NCBI GenBank assembly: GCA_024508675.1
Contig: JANINQ010000021.1
Coordinates: forward strand, 434,001 to 498,000
Direction: 5' to 3'
Source: Afipia sp.
GTDB taxonomy: Bacteria; Pseudomonadota; Alphaproteobacteria; Rhizobiales; Xanthobacteraceae
Length of the DNA stretch: 64,000 bases
Shown: piece by piece, positions 1 through 8,140 of the stretch
How the letters are laid out: every line of letters begins with the position of its first letter
How positions within the stretch are numbered: position 1 is the first letter of the stretch
The notes under the pieces: generated by a model
The model's input: only the letters and a program-made list of their open reading frames with translations
Told to the model about the DNA's origin: nothing
The model's database searches: none
Program-made: the position numbers and the translations under genes

Positions 1-1
1 G

Positions 2-721
2 CAGGCGGACTCGCTCTGGCTCAATCTGCTTGCGCTGGCGCCTACCGCGATCCTGGCGATGGCCGTCTCTGGCGCGCTCGGCCTTGTGTTCGAGCGTGTC
101 CTCATCCTTCCGGTGTATGGCAATCACCTCAAGCAGATCCTGATCACCATGGGCGGGCTGATCGTCGCCGAGCAGATGCTTTATGCGCTGTGGGGGCCGC
201 AGCGCATTCCGCTGCCGCTGCCGGCGTCCCTGCGCGGTTCGTTCATCATCGGCGACATCGCGATTGCCAAATATCGCGTGCTGGCCATGCTGGTCGGCCT
301 CGTCGTGTTTGGCCTTGTGCTGCTGGTGCTGAACCGGACCAAGATCGGCCTTCTGATCCGCGCCGGTGTCGAAAACCGCGAGATGGTCGAGGCGCTCGGG
401 TACAAGATCAAGCGGCTGTTCCTCGGTGTGTTCATGGTCGGCTCCGCGCTGGCCGGCCTCGGCGGCATCATGTGGGCGCTCTACCGTGAGGAAGTTCACG
501 CCTCCATCGGCGGCGAACTCACCGTGCTGGTGTTCATTGTCATCATCATTGGAGGCCTCGGCTCCATCGGCGGCTGTTTCATCGGCGCGATCCTGGTCGC
601 CATGGTCGCGAACTATGGCGGCTTCCTTGTGCCGAAGCTGGCGTTGATCTCGAACATTCTCCTGATGGTCGCAGTCTTGATGTGGCGGCCGCGCGGCCTC
701 TATCCGGTGACAAATCGATGA
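2..721 (+). CDS. livH: Branched-chain amino acid-type ABC transporter permease LivH (5' end outside window)
   Basis: The frame is open from the first base, so this is the C-terminal 239 residues of a permease of about 290. It is a polytopic inner-membrane protein with long hydrophobic stretches, a conserved ENREMVEALGYK cytoplasmic loop and a Gly-rich GGLGSIGG stretch near the end, both typical of the LivH family. LivH pairs with LivM to form the channel that moves branched-chain amino acids or related small amides and acids. The stop overlaps the start of the next gene in an ATGA arrangement, which indicates translational coupling. The substrate cannot be told from the permease. Binding protein and ATPases are not next to it here and probably lie upstream of the window. 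Confidence 0.9.
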   Translation, partial: QADSLWLNLLALAPTAILAMAVSGALGLVFERVLILPVYGNHLKQILITMGGLIVAEQMLYALWGPQRIPLPLPASLRGSFIIGDIAIAKYRVLAMLVGLVVFGLVLLVLNRTKIGLLIRAGVENREMVEALGYKIKRLFLGVFMVGSALAGLGGIMWALYREEVHASIGGELTVLVFIVIIIGGLGSIGGCFIGAILVAMVANYGGFLVPKLALISNILLMVAVLMWRPRGLYPVTNR

Positions 722-1779
722 TGATCCTTTCCGGCGATCCGCCGCGCAGTCGCGTTCTCAGCCTCCTGCTCATCGTCATCGTGACGCTGCTGGCGCTGGC
801 GCCGTTTCTGTTTCCCGGCGCGAAGGCGATGAACGTCGCGACAAAGATTTGCATCTTCGCGGCGCTGGTTGCGTCCTACGATCTGCTGCTGGGCTATACC
901 GGCACGGTGTCGTTCGCGCATACGATGTTTTACGGCATCGGGTCTTACGCAATCGCCATCGCGCTCTATGCCATGGGGCCGACATGGGCCGGCGTCGCTA
1001 CCGGCATTGTCATCGGCCTGCCGCTGGCCGCGCTGCTCGCCCTCTGTATCGGCCTGTTCTCGCTGCGCGTACAGGCGATCTTCTTTGCGATGATCACACT
1101 TGCGGTCGCGTCCGCATTTCTGGTTCTGGCTTCTCAACTGTCATGGCTCACCGGCGGCGACGATGGCCGCAGCTTCCGGCTGCCCGAATTGCTGCGGCCC
1201 GGCACGGTGCTGATTTCGAAGGACGTGTTAGGCTTCGAGTTCAATGGCCGCACGCTCACCTATTACATCGTGTTCTTCGGCGCGGCGGCCATGATCCTGA
1301 CGCTGCTGCGGATCGTAAATTCGCCGTTCGGTCGTGTGCTGCAAGCGGTGCGCGAAAACCGTTTCCGCGCCGAAGCGCTCGGTTATCGCACCGTGTTCCA
1401 CCTGACATGGGCCAACGTGCTTGCGGCGCTCGTGGCCGCAGCCGCGGGCATGCTGAATTCGCTGTGGCTACGCTATGCCGGCCCCGACACGTCGCTGTCC
1501 TTCACCATCATGGTGGACATACTGTTGATGGTGGTGATCGGCGGCATGGGCACGATGTACGGTGCGGTCATCGGCGCCGCGATGTTCATTCTGGCGGAAA
1601 ACTATCTGCAGACATTGATGGGCATGGCCTCGAAGGCCACCGCCAGCGCGGGCATTCCGGTGCTGCCCGATCTGCTGCATCCGGACCGCTGGCTGCTGTG
1701 GCTTGGCCTGTTGTTTATCGCCAGCGTCTACTTCTTCCCGACAGGCGTGGTCGGAAAATTGCGCGGGAAGAAGGCGTAG
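718..1779 (+). CDS. livM: Branched-chain amino acid-type ABC transporter permease LivM
   Basis: A 353-residue polytopic inner-membrane protein of LivM type. It has an N-terminal hydrophobic helix, a DLLLGYTGTVSFAH motif, a QAVRENRFRAEALGY loop that couples to the ATPase, and a VIGGMGTMYGAVIG motif near the end. I chose the ATG at 718, which overlaps the livH stop; the next codon at 721 is also ATG and equally possible. An in-frame ATG at 682 would lie inside livH and is rejected. It forms a heterodimer with LivH. No ATPase follows, because the next gene is on the other strand. The C-terminal tail is basic (GKLRGKKA). Confidence 0.92.
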   Translation: MMILSGDPPRSRVLSLLLIVIVTLLALAPFLFPGAKAMNVATKICIFAALVASYDLLLGYTGTVSFAHTMFYGIGSYAIAIALYAMGPTWAGVATGIVIGLPLAALLALCIGLFSLRVQAIFFAMITLAVASAFLVLASQLSWLTGGDDGRSFRLPELLRPGTVLISKDVLGFEFNGRTLTYYIVFFGAAAMILTLLRIVNSPFGRVLQAVRENRFRAEALGYRTVFHLTWANVLAALVAAAAGMLNSLWLRYAGPDTSLSFTIMVDILLMVVIGGMGTMYGAVIGAAMFILAENYLQTLMGMASKATASAGIPVLPDLLHPDRWLLWLGLLFIASVYFFPTGVVGKLRGKKA

Positions 1780-1821
1780 AATTGCGGACCGACGCAACGC
1801 CTCGCCCAATGATAAGCTCCG

Positions 1822-1884
1822 CGAGGCAATCCACCTTAATGGAAAGAATGGATTGCCTCGTCGCTAACGCTCCTCGCAACGACG
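1822..1884. repeat. Intergenic palindromic repeat, family 1 (copy A)
   Basis: A perfect 12-bp inverted repeat (CGAGGCAATCCA at 1822-1833 and its complement at 1849-1860) around a 15-base loop, followed by a TCGCTAACGCTCCTCGCAA tail. The same layout occurs at 49088-49161, where an extra outer arm is present. It lies between the convergent livM and alpha/beta hydrolase genes. This is a REP-like dispersed element; it may also act as a transcription stop between the two genes. Confidence 0.8.
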
Positions 1885-1891
1885 CTGCACC

Positions 1892-2665
1892 TCACCGCGC
1901 CGGGTCCGGATAAACCAGGCTTCGCCAGCCGCTGCGGTCGAACGGCGCCCACGTGCCTTCCGCTTGCGCCAGGCGATCCGCGACTGCGTAGACAATCGCC
2001 GGATGATGGCCCATGCCGCAATGGCTGGCGCCCTGCACCTCGATGTTCTCCGCGTACGTGCCGGGCTGCTCGACGCAATTCTGCCAGGCGCAGATCCCGT
2101 CGGTGCGGCTGAAGATCGCCGTGGTCGGCACCGGCGGCGTCCGCGACATGTCACCGCCGAGATGCTCGTTGTAGTTTTCCGCGCTCTGCCCGCTCACGAC
2201 TTCATACGTGCGCCAGGCATTGGTCGCTCGCGGATGGCCGCCAAACGGGCTGCCGAGCGTGATCACCGAACGCACGCGGTCGGGCATCATCTTCGCGAGC
2301 TGACGCGCATAGATTCCGCCGAGGCTCCATCCCACGAGGCTGACCTTGCGGCCATGGGTTTCGTTGAGATCCTTCACCAGATTGCGCATCGCCTCCTCGA
2401 CGCCGGCACGTGGGCCGAAATTGCGGCCGAGGCCCCAGCCGCTGACGGCATAGCCCCTGCTCTTGAGGAACGAGCGCAGCGGACGCGTCGCGGCGTCGCT
2501 GGTGATAAGTCCGGGCAGCACAAGCACCGGGTGACCGTCACCGCGCGGCGCGAGACTCAGCAGCGGAAGTGCGCCGAGAAAGGCACCGAATTCGTTGATG
2601 GCGCGCGCCTCCATCATCATCAGCAATCGGGATGGCGGGTGGAGCGTCTGAGCAGCAGCGGTCAT
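1892..2665 (-). CDS. Alpha/beta-hydrolase fold protein (lipase/esterase-like), paralogue 1
   Basis: A 257-residue alpha/beta hydrolase. It carries an oxyanion region GDGHPVLVLPG and a nucleophile elbow GWSLGG, and a conserved histidine lies in the ASHCGMGHHP stretch near the C-terminus. I start at the ATG at 2665, preceded by AAGGAAATCG; the frame stays open to 2761 but that extension has no good ribosome site. No signal peptide is evident, so it is probably cytoplasmic. It is clearly paralogous to the gene at 14212-15006: both share GRKVSLVGWSLGG, TLGSPF, an RTDG motif and AVADRLAQ. The substrate is unknown; polyester depolymerase or esterase activity would fit the storage-lipid neighbourhood but is inference. 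Confidence 0.75.
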   Translation of the reverse strand: MTAAAQTLHPPSRLLMMMEARAINEFGAFLGALPLLSLAPRGDGHPVLVLPGLITSDAATRPLRSFLKSRGYAVSGWGLGRNFGPRAGVEEAMRNLVKDLNETHGRKVSLVGWSLGGIYARQLAKMMPDRVRSVITLGSPFGGHPRATNAWRTYEVVSGQSAENYNEHLGGDMSRTPPVPTTAIFSRTDGICAWQNCVEQPGTYAENIEVQGASHCGMGHHPAIVYAVADRLAQAEGTWAPFDRSGWRSLVYPDPAR

Positions 2666-2864
2666 TCGATTTCCTTTTCGTCTGTACGTTCCGGCTTTCG
2701 GCCGGCCGAACTCAGCCAATTTCGATATGCGAAACCACTCGGTAAACACGCAAATCACCAAACAGGGTCATCAAAGCTAGGGTACGGTTTTCTCCAATTC
2801 AAGCTGGCCTTGGCACGTTTCAAACGCTTGTTCTGTGGACTGTGGCAAATTTGCTTGCCTGTCC

Positions 2865-4154
2865 TTACAGCGCTTTCACCGCAACTTCCGCCGTGTGAAG
2901 CGCAAGGCCGGCAAGCCCGCCGATCAGCATGCCATTGAAGCGGATGTATTGAAGATCCTTGCCGATGTTGATCTCGATCAGGTTGATGAGCTGCTTCATG
3001 TCCCACGATTTCACCTGATCGGCGATGAATCGCGACACGCCGCTCTTCTGATCGGCGATAAAACTGCGCAGCACCGCGACGATGCCCTTGTTGATCTCGC
3101 CGCGCATCTCGCTGTCGGCACGAAGCTGTGTGCCCGCCTCGACAAACACGTTGGTCAGGTGATGATGCAGGACATTGCTCTCGCCGCTGGCGCTTCTGTC
3201 GATGAAGCTCTTGACGTTGGCCCAGATGTCGCGCGCCAGCGAGGCAAGTTCCGGCCGCGCCAGAAGATCGCGCTTCAGTCCATCGAGGCGATCCGCGTAG
3301 GCTTTATCGCTCGACAGCTTGTCGGGCAGCGTCAGCAGAATGCGATCAACTTCGCCCCGGAACGGATGGTTCGGATCGGCACGCACCTCTTCGAAGAACG
3401 ACGTCGCCGATGCCGCGATCCGCTTCAGCAGAAACTTGTCGGCGCGATAGAGCTTGAGCAGCGTTGGAAGCTCATTGCGGATTTTCTCGCGGATCATCTC
3501 AAGCGTTTCCGGCTTGTTGAGCGAATCGTGGATCGCCTGCAGCAGGTCGTCGAGCATCTCCCGGTGACGCCCCTCCGCGACGAAGCCACGCAGCGTGCCC
3601 GCGGCCAGCGGCGCGAGATCGACGCTCTGCAACTGCGTGACAATGCGGCGCGTGAAATAGGAGCGCAGCCCCGACGTTTCAGCCGCCGTCAGCGCTTCGG
3701 GCAGCATGCGAAGCACGAACCGCGCGAGATCGGAGCTTTTCTTCGGGTCGGTCAGCCAGTCCGAAATGAACGACGCAAAATCGACCTCGCGCAGCTTCGC
3801 TTCGACAGGCGCCGGGCTGAGGAAATGCACTTCGATGAATTCACCGAGCTTTTCGGCGATCCGGTGCTGGTTCTGCTGAATGATCGCAGTGTGGGGAATC
3901 GGCAGGCCCAGCGGCCGCCGGAACAGTGCAACCACGGCATACCAGTCGGCAATGCCGCCGATCGTTGCCGCTTCCGCGAACGCCGCGAGAAACCCGAATC
4001 CCGGATGCATGCGTTCCATCGCCTTTGCGGCGACAAGCGTGACGAGACAGCCCGCGAGCACCAGTGTCGCCAGCATCTTGACCCGGCGCAGCTCGGCGGC
4101 GCGCGCGATGTCGCCGCCGTCGGCCACGAGGACGAATTTTTCTGTGTCAGCCAT
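2865..4154 (-). CDS. DUF445 family membrane protein
   Basis: A 429-residue protein with the hallmark of the DUF445 (YjiN) family: an N-terminal membrane helix (about residues 27-45) followed by IGGIADWYAVVALFRRPLG and the IPHTAII stretch. The middle is long, charged and helical, with repeated helices around residues 90-380. A second hydrophobic segment (MLIGGLAGLALHTAE) ends the protein. Family members are inner-membrane proteins of unknown biochemical role. The ATG at 4154 is used. It lies downstream of the phasin in the same orientation, but a terminator hairpin at 4223-4247 separates them, so it is probably a separate unit. Confidence 0.85.
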   Translation of the reverse strand: MADTEKFVLVADGGDIARAAELRRVKMLATLVLAGCLVTLVAAKAMERMHPGFGFLAAFAEAATIGGIADWYAVVALFRRPLGLPIPHTAIIQQNQHRIAEKLGEFIEVHFLSPAPVEAKLREVDFASFISDWLTDPKKSSDLARFVLRMLPEALTAAETSGLRSYFTRRIVTQLQSVDLAPLAAGTLRGFVAEGRHREMLDDLLQAIHDSLNKPETLEMIREKIRNELPTLLKLYRADKFLLKRIAASATSFFEEVRADPNHPFRGEVDRILLTLPDKLSSDKAYADRLDGLKRDLLARPELASLARDIWANVKSFIDRSASGESNVLHHHLTNVFVEAGTQLRADSEMRGEINKGIVAVLRSFIADQKSGVSRFIADQVKSWDMKQLINLIEINIGKDLQYIRFNGMLIGGLAGLALHTAEVAVKAL

Positions 4155-4222
4155 GATCGATCCCGCTCAATCGACATTGTATCGCGAACCCGCTCCCGTC
4201 AAAGGAAGGAGTTGCGGCAAAC

Positions 4223-4247
4223 AAAAGCCCGCACGAAGCGGGCCTTT
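4223..4247 (-). terminator. Rho-independent terminator downstream of the phasin gene
   Basis: On the minus strand an A-rich stretch is followed by a GC stem (GCCCGC pairing with GCGGGC, 5-base loop) and then a TTTTGTTTG run. It sits about 36 bases past the phasin stop, in the right orientation to end that transcript. Confidence 0.8.
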
Positions 4248-4283
4248 GATCGTCGAATTGTAAGGTCGTCGAAGCCGGAGCTA

Positions 4284-4772
4284 TCAGGCCGACTTGGCGT
4301 AGGACGCAACCTTCGCGAAGTTGTCCTGCGCGGTCTTCGCACCGTCGGCAACCAGCTTGCCGAGATATTCGGTGGTCGCCTTGGCGCGCGACACAACGAC
4401 TTCGCCCTGGGCGCGGAGCAGGTCGTTCTGGATCGAGAAGACTTCGCTGAGCGACTTCGCGGACGCCAGCTTGTCGATGCCGGCGAACAGCGCCTGTGCG
4501 TCGTCGTACACGGCCTGCTGGATGTTGCGGGAGATCTTCGCGGTCTCGCTGACCGAACCGGCAACGGCGGTTTCGATCGCCGAGGTCACCTTTTCCGAAC
4601 CGTTGTGGATCTCGGTGGCGCGAACCTGCGCGGTGCCGGCGGCCTTCTTCACGAACTCACGCGCAGCTTCAGGAACTTCGACATTCGGGAAGTTCTTGAG
4701 CGCGTCGGTGACGGGCGCGAAAGCGGTCTTGACGGTGTTCAGCACGGACTCGGCGTTGAAAGAATTGGTCAT
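4284..4772 (-). CDS. phaP: Phasin (PHA granule-associated protein)
   Basis: A 162-residue protein rich in Ala, Lys, Glu and Thr, with no Cys and almost no Trp. It is predicted to be largely amphipathic helix, as in the phasin_2 family of alphaproteobacteria. Recognisable parts are NTVKTAFAPVTDALKNFPNVEVPEAAREFV near the start and EVFSIQNDLLRAQ in the middle. Phasins coat PHB granules and control their number and size. The ATG at 4772 has GGAG at a good distance; an in-frame ATG four codons upstream (4784) is the alternative. Its neighbour set (phaE-phaC about 0.8-2.2 kb upstream) supports the call. A long inverted repeat at 4855-4890 may be the operator. Confidence 0.88.
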   Translation of the reverse strand: MTNSFNAESVLNTVKTAFAPVTDALKNFPNVEVPEAAREFVKKAAGTAQVRATEIHNGSEKVTSAIETAVAGSVSETAKISRNIQQAVYDDAQALFAGIDKLASAKSLSEVFSIQNDLLRAQGEVVVSRAKATTEYLGKLVADGAKTAQDNFAKVASYAKSA

Positions 4773-4854
4773 GGTCGTCTCCATCCTCAGGTTGGTGAGC
4801 TATGGCTCATCCCCGTCCGGAATGGCCCGGGGCAAGGTGGTTATGCCAAAGTCT

Positions 4855-4890
4855 ATGACGCGATGCAACATGAATATTGCACCGCGTCAT
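4855..4890. promoter_or_regulatory. Long inverted repeat upstream of phasin, candidate operator
   Basis: Two 14-base arms, ATGACGCGATGCAA (4855-4868) and its near-exact complement (4877-4890, 13 of 14 paired), flank an 8-base AT-rich spacer. The core is TGCAA-N8-TTGCA. It lies 83 bases before the phasin start, between the acetyltransferase stop and the phasin. No T run follows on either strand, which argues against a terminator. PhaR/AniA-type regulators of phasin genes are known to use TGC-rich inverted sites; assignment to PhaR here is inference. Confidence 0.5.
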
Positions 4891-4932
4891 CACGAGCCTG
4901 TGATATAGTAAAAACTAAGCTCTTATAACGAC

Positions 4933-5526
4933 TTACCCGACAGCCTCGGGGACGCCGTAGGCTTCGAGCTGGGCGCGGACCTTCGAGACATTGTGCCCCA
5001 GCATCACAATATCATGGGTCTTTCCGGCCAGATCGCGCACCTGATCGTGCAGCAGGGCCTCCGCCTTGAAGCCGAGGCTCTCGAACAGCGCGATGGCGCC
5101 GGTCTGGTCCACTGTCATCTGGGCGACGATCTTCTCCAGCCCCGATCCCAGCGCCAGCGCGAAGGTCTCCTGCGACAGCGCCCGGCCCACGCCTAGGCCG
5201 CGCACGTCCTTGGACACCACCATGCGGATTTCGCCGACATGGGGCGACCATGACAGCAGGTCGCGCACGATCGTGCCGCAGCCGACCACGGCCCCATCCT
5301 TGATCGCCAGCAGGCTGACAAGCCCTCCCCGATCGATCTCCTTGATCCAGGCGGACAGCACCTTCGGCTCGCTGATGTTGCGCGGAATGAACAGCAGATC
5401 ATGGACTGGCAGCTTCTGCGCGAATGCCAGAACCGCCGCCTCATCCGCCGCGGTCATGTGGCGAAATTCAATCTCGCCGGCGTCGGTCTTCACGCGGCGC
5501 GGATAGGAACGGATTTCAGTGCTCAT
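4933..5526 (-). CDS. GNAT family N-acetyltransferase
   Basis: A 197-residue single-domain GNAT protein. Motif A is visible as VVSKDVRGLGVGRAL (acetyl-CoA pyrophosphate loop, R-G-x-G-x-G/A type), followed by a FESLGFKAEALL motif B region. Its start codon overlaps the phaC stop in an ATGA arrangement, so it is very probably the third gene of the phaE-phaC operon. That placement is the main clue: it could modify a protein or small molecule linked to PHA metabolism, but the substrate cannot be read from sequence. Confidence 0.8.
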   Translation of the reverse strand: MSTEIRSYPRRVKTDAGEIEFRHMTAADEAAVLAFAQKLPVHDLLFIPRNISEPKVLSAWIKEIDRGGLVSLLAIKDGAVVGCGTIVRDLLSWSPHVGEIRMVVSKDVRGLGVGRALSQETFALALGSGLEKIVAQMTVDQTGAIALFESLGFKAEALLHDQVRDLAGKTHDIVMLGHNVSKVRAQLEAYGVPEAVG

Positions 5527-6611
5527 GTTGATCGCTCACTTAACCAGGAATCGAGTTTGGGCCAGAGACGTTTGATGGCGTTCGCGCCGGCGACGAGACT
5601 GACATGGCCGCCCTTGAGGATAACCTCGGTCTTGTCCGACGATCCGATCTTTTCGATCAGATGCCGCGCCGCGTCGTAAGGCACGATGTGATCATGCTCT
5701 GCGACCGCGTGCAGGATCGGGATCTTGATCTTGGACAATTCCGCGGGACGCCCGCCAACGCTCATCGTGTCGTTGTAAAGTTTGTTGTCCCACATCAGGT
5801 CCTTGGTGATGGAGCGGAAATACTCCCCCGCGAGCGGCAGCGTGTCCTGCGCCCAGCGGTCGAACATCCGATACGACTTGACGAACTCGTCGTTCCAGAT
5901 GTTTTCCCAGAGCTGGATCTGTCCGACCGCGCGCGATGCAGGCCGCAGCATCTCGAACGAGGAAAGGATCATCTCCGGCGGCACGTTGCCGACACCGTCC
6001 ACCAGCCGGTCGACGTCGAAGTAGCGCCGGTCGGAAAAATTCTGGAACAGCTTCATCTGCCGGAAATCGATCGGCGTCGTGAAGCACACCAGATTCTTCA
6101 CCGGCCCGTCATGGAAGATCGACGTGTAAAGCAGCGACAGAACGCCACCGAAGCAATAACCGATGACGTTAACATCGGTCTCGCCGGAATCTTCCTGTAC
6201 GCGCTGTATGCAGTCCGGAATGAAGCCGAGCACATAGTCTTCCATCCGCAGCGACTTTTCCTCCGGCCGCGGCGCAGTCCAGTCGAGCATGTAGACGTCG
6301 AAACCCTTCTTGAGAAGAAATTCGATGAAGCTCTGTCCCGGCACCATGTCGAGAATGTAACCGCGGTTGGTGGTCGCCATCACGATCAGGATCGGGATGC
6401 GATAAATCTCATCGGCCAGCGGCCGGTAGTGATAGAGATTCATCGTCCCCTTGGAGAGGATAATATCCTTCGGCGTCGATCCAAGCGCGGGACCGGACGA
6501 CGCGAAATATTCCACACCCTTGATACTGCGCTGGATCGCGCGCTGGACTTCGGACTGGATACGCTCTCCGACCTGAGCGATGTCCGGTATCGCGCCTGCA
6601 GGTGCGTTCAT
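5523..6611 (-). CDS. phaC: Class III poly(3-hydroxyalkanoate) synthase catalytic subunit PhaC
   Basis: A 362-residue protein, the length of class III synthases (about 355) rather than class I (about 590). The lipase-box-like sequence GYCFGG places the catalytic cysteine at residue 153. Asp307 (AEHDHIVP) and His336 (KGGHVSLVAG) complete the triad, with spacing close to that of the Allochromatium class III enzyme. It polymerises 3-hydroxyacyl-CoA, mainly 3-hydroxybutyryl-CoA, on the PHB granule. Class III synthases need a PhaE partner, and the preceding gene, overlapping by ATGA at 6608-6611, encodes a short PhaE-like protein. The acetyltransferase gene follows, again with an ATGA overlap. Confidence 0.92.
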   Translation of the reverse strand: MNAPAGAIPDIAQVGERIQSEVQRAIQRSIKGVEYFASSGPALGSTPKDIILSKGTMNLYHYRPLADEIYRIPILIVMATTNRGYILDMVPGQSFIEFLLKKGFDVYMLDWTAPRPEEKSLRMEDYVLGFIPDCIQRVQEDSGETDVNVIGYCFGGVLSLLYTSIFHDGPVKNLVCFTTPIDFRQMKLFQNFSDRRYFDVDRLVDGVGNVPPEMILSSFEMLRPASRAVGQIQLWENIWNDEFVKSYRMFDRWAQDTLPLAGEYFRSITKDLMWDNKLYNDTMSVGGRPAELSKIKIPILHAVAEHDHIVPYDAARHLIEKIGSSDKTEVILKGGHVSLVAGANAIKRLWPKLDSWLSERST

Positions 6612-6994
6612 GGCGTGCCTCCGCCGGCTGCGGAGGGAGGCTGCTTGGTGCGCGGCGGCCGGGGTGCAGCGATTCCGTTCCCCTGCGACGCGGCATCGCC
6701 ATGCACGCGATTGAGAAGCACCTTGATCTCGTTCAGTTGACCTTCGATCGATTGCAGCCGTTCAGCGATGCCGGTCATCTGCGCGCGGCTGGGCAGGTTC
6801 ATGCTGACCAGATAGCGCTCCATCAGATCGCCAACGGTCTTCTGCGCGCCGACGGAAGCGCCAGTCAGTTGATGTGTCACTTTGCTGAACTGTTCCGAAC
6901 CCATGACCTGATTGGCCATGGCGTTGAAACCCTTCTCCATCTCGGCAAGCATGGTGTGCCACACCTGGACCGGATCGGTAGGTTTGTCGGACAT
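6608..6994 (-). CDS. phaE: Short PhaE-like PHA synthase subunit
   Basis: A 128-residue, largely helical protein directly upstream of and overlapping phaC. Near residues 70-95 it carries LPSRAQMTGIAERLQSIEGQ, which matches the conserved LPTRxE...L region of the PHA_synth_III_E family, the part of PhaE that contacts PhaC. Classical PhaE proteins are about 350 residues, so this is a much shorter form with a Pro/Arg-rich disordered tail (APRPPRTKQPPSAAGGG). The start at 6994 is preceded by a strong GGAGGGG site; the open frame to 7135 is not needed. It probably activates PhaC. Because of its length the call rests on context plus one motif. Confidence 0.7.
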   Translation of the reverse strand: MSDKPTDPVQVWHTMLAEMEKGFNAMANQVMGSEQFSKVTHQLTGASVGAQKTVGDLMERYLVSMNLPSRAQMTGIAERLQSIEGQLNEIKVLLNRVHGDAASQGNGIAAPRPPRTKQPPSAAGGGTP

Positions 6995-7181
6995 AATTTG
7001 GCGCCCCTCCGGAAGCGTTAACGAAGTCGCCGTTGAACCGGCTTTTTTGCCATTCCATACCGTTGCGGGAGCGGGGTCAACCGATCTGCCGTTTAAATCG
7101 GGGCCGGGCCTGTTCCCGTCTTCTGTCAGCGGCAAAAGCGTGTAATAGGGTTTCGAGTTTATTCATTTCGAGGGACGCCAC

Positions 7182-8096
7182 GTGGACGCAATTGCACATC
7201 AGCCGCCTCAGATGGCGAAGGCCAACGGGATCGAGCTTTGCTACGAAATCTTCGGTGCGCCGGATGCAGAGCCGCTGGTGCTTATCATGGGCCTTGGCGC
7301 GCAGATGATTCACTGGGACGACGAGTTCTGCCAGCAGCTGGCCGGGCGTGGCTTCCGCGTGATCCGCTTCGATAACCGCGACATCGGCAAGTCGACCAGA
7401 CTGACCGGCGGAAAACCGCTGCGTGCGATGGACCTCATCAAACTGCGGCTTTTCAAGATTGCTCCGGAAGCGCCCTACAAACTCTGGGACATGGCGAACG
7501 ATGTTGTCGGCCTGCTCGATACGCTCGGCATAAAGAAGGCGCATATCGTGGGCGCATCGATGGGCGGCATGATCGCGCAGGAAATTGCGATGCAGCATCC
7601 TGACAGGGTGCTGTCGCTGACATCCATCATGTCATCGACCGGCAATCCGAAACTGCCGCAGCCGACCCGCGAGGCATCCGCCATCCTGCTTGCGCCGCCG
7701 CCAGCGACCAAGGCCGAATACATCGAGCGTTTCGGCCAGACATGGAAAGTGCTGCGCGCCGGATCGTTCCCGCAGGATGAAGCAAAGGACCTTGAACGCG
7801 CCGAAGCGACCTATGCGCGAGGCCTCAATCCGGCGGGCGTCGGGCGGCAACTGCGCGCGATCCTCGCGTCGGGAAACCGCAAGGACCGGCTTCGCTCGGT
7901 GAAGGCACCAACGCTGGTGATTCACGGCACCGTCGATCCCCTCGTGCGGGTGGAAGCCGGCAAGGACACCGCCGCATCCATTCCGGGCGCGAAGCTGCTG
8001 CTGATCGACGGTATGGGACACGCGCTGCCAATTCCGATGTGGCCGGCGATCATCAACGGCATTGCCGACCACGCGCACGGCGCGTCAAAGCACTAA
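7182..8096 (+). CDS. Alpha/beta-hydrolase fold protein
   Basis: A 304-residue alpha/beta hydrolase with an oxyanion motif (IMGLGAQMIHW), a FDNRDIGKST strand-loop, nucleophile elbow GASMGG, an acid in HGTVDPLV and a histidine in IDGMGHALP. This pattern is seen in a large family of bacterial hydrolases that includes PHB-oligomer and lactone hydrolases. The start is the GTG at 7182 behind CGAGGGACG; an ATG ten codons on is the alternative. It is transcribed divergently from phaE-phaC across 187 bases and converges with the P450 gene. A role in PHA oligomer turnover is possible but is only inferred from position. Confidence 0.8.
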   Translation: MDAIAHQPPQMAKANGIELCYEIFGAPDAEPLVLIMGLGAQMIHWDDEFCQQLAGRGFRVIRFDNRDIGKSTRLTGGKPLRAMDLIKLRLFKIAPEAPYKLWDMANDVVGLLDTLGIKKAHIVGASMGGMIAQEIAMQHPDRVLSLTSIMSSTGNPKLPQPTREASAILLAPPPATKAEYIERFGQTWKVLRAGSFPQDEAKDLERAEATYARGLNPAGVGRQLRAILASGNRKDRLRSVKAPTLVIHGTVDPLVRVEAGKDTAASIPGAKLLLIDGMGHALPIPMWPAIINGIADHAHGASKH

Positions 8097-8109
8097 CCGG
8101 GGTCAAGGT

Positions 8110-8133
8110 CGTGGCCGGGTGCAACCGGCCACG
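8110..8133. terminator. Perfect hairpin between convergent genes, possible bidirectional terminator
   Basis: A 9-bp perfect stem (CGTGGCCGG and its complement) with a 6-base loop lies between the stop of the hydrolase and the stop of the P450 gene. There is no clear T run, so it may be a weak or factor-assisted terminator. Confidence 0.45.
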
Positions 8134-8140
8134 ATTAACC

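Noticed and set aside
2835-4928. Long open frame on the plus strand (697 codons)
   Set aside because: It is antisense to DUF445 and the phasin, which have clear family features. The product is Arg/His/Asp-rich with no motif, a usual GC-rich shadow.
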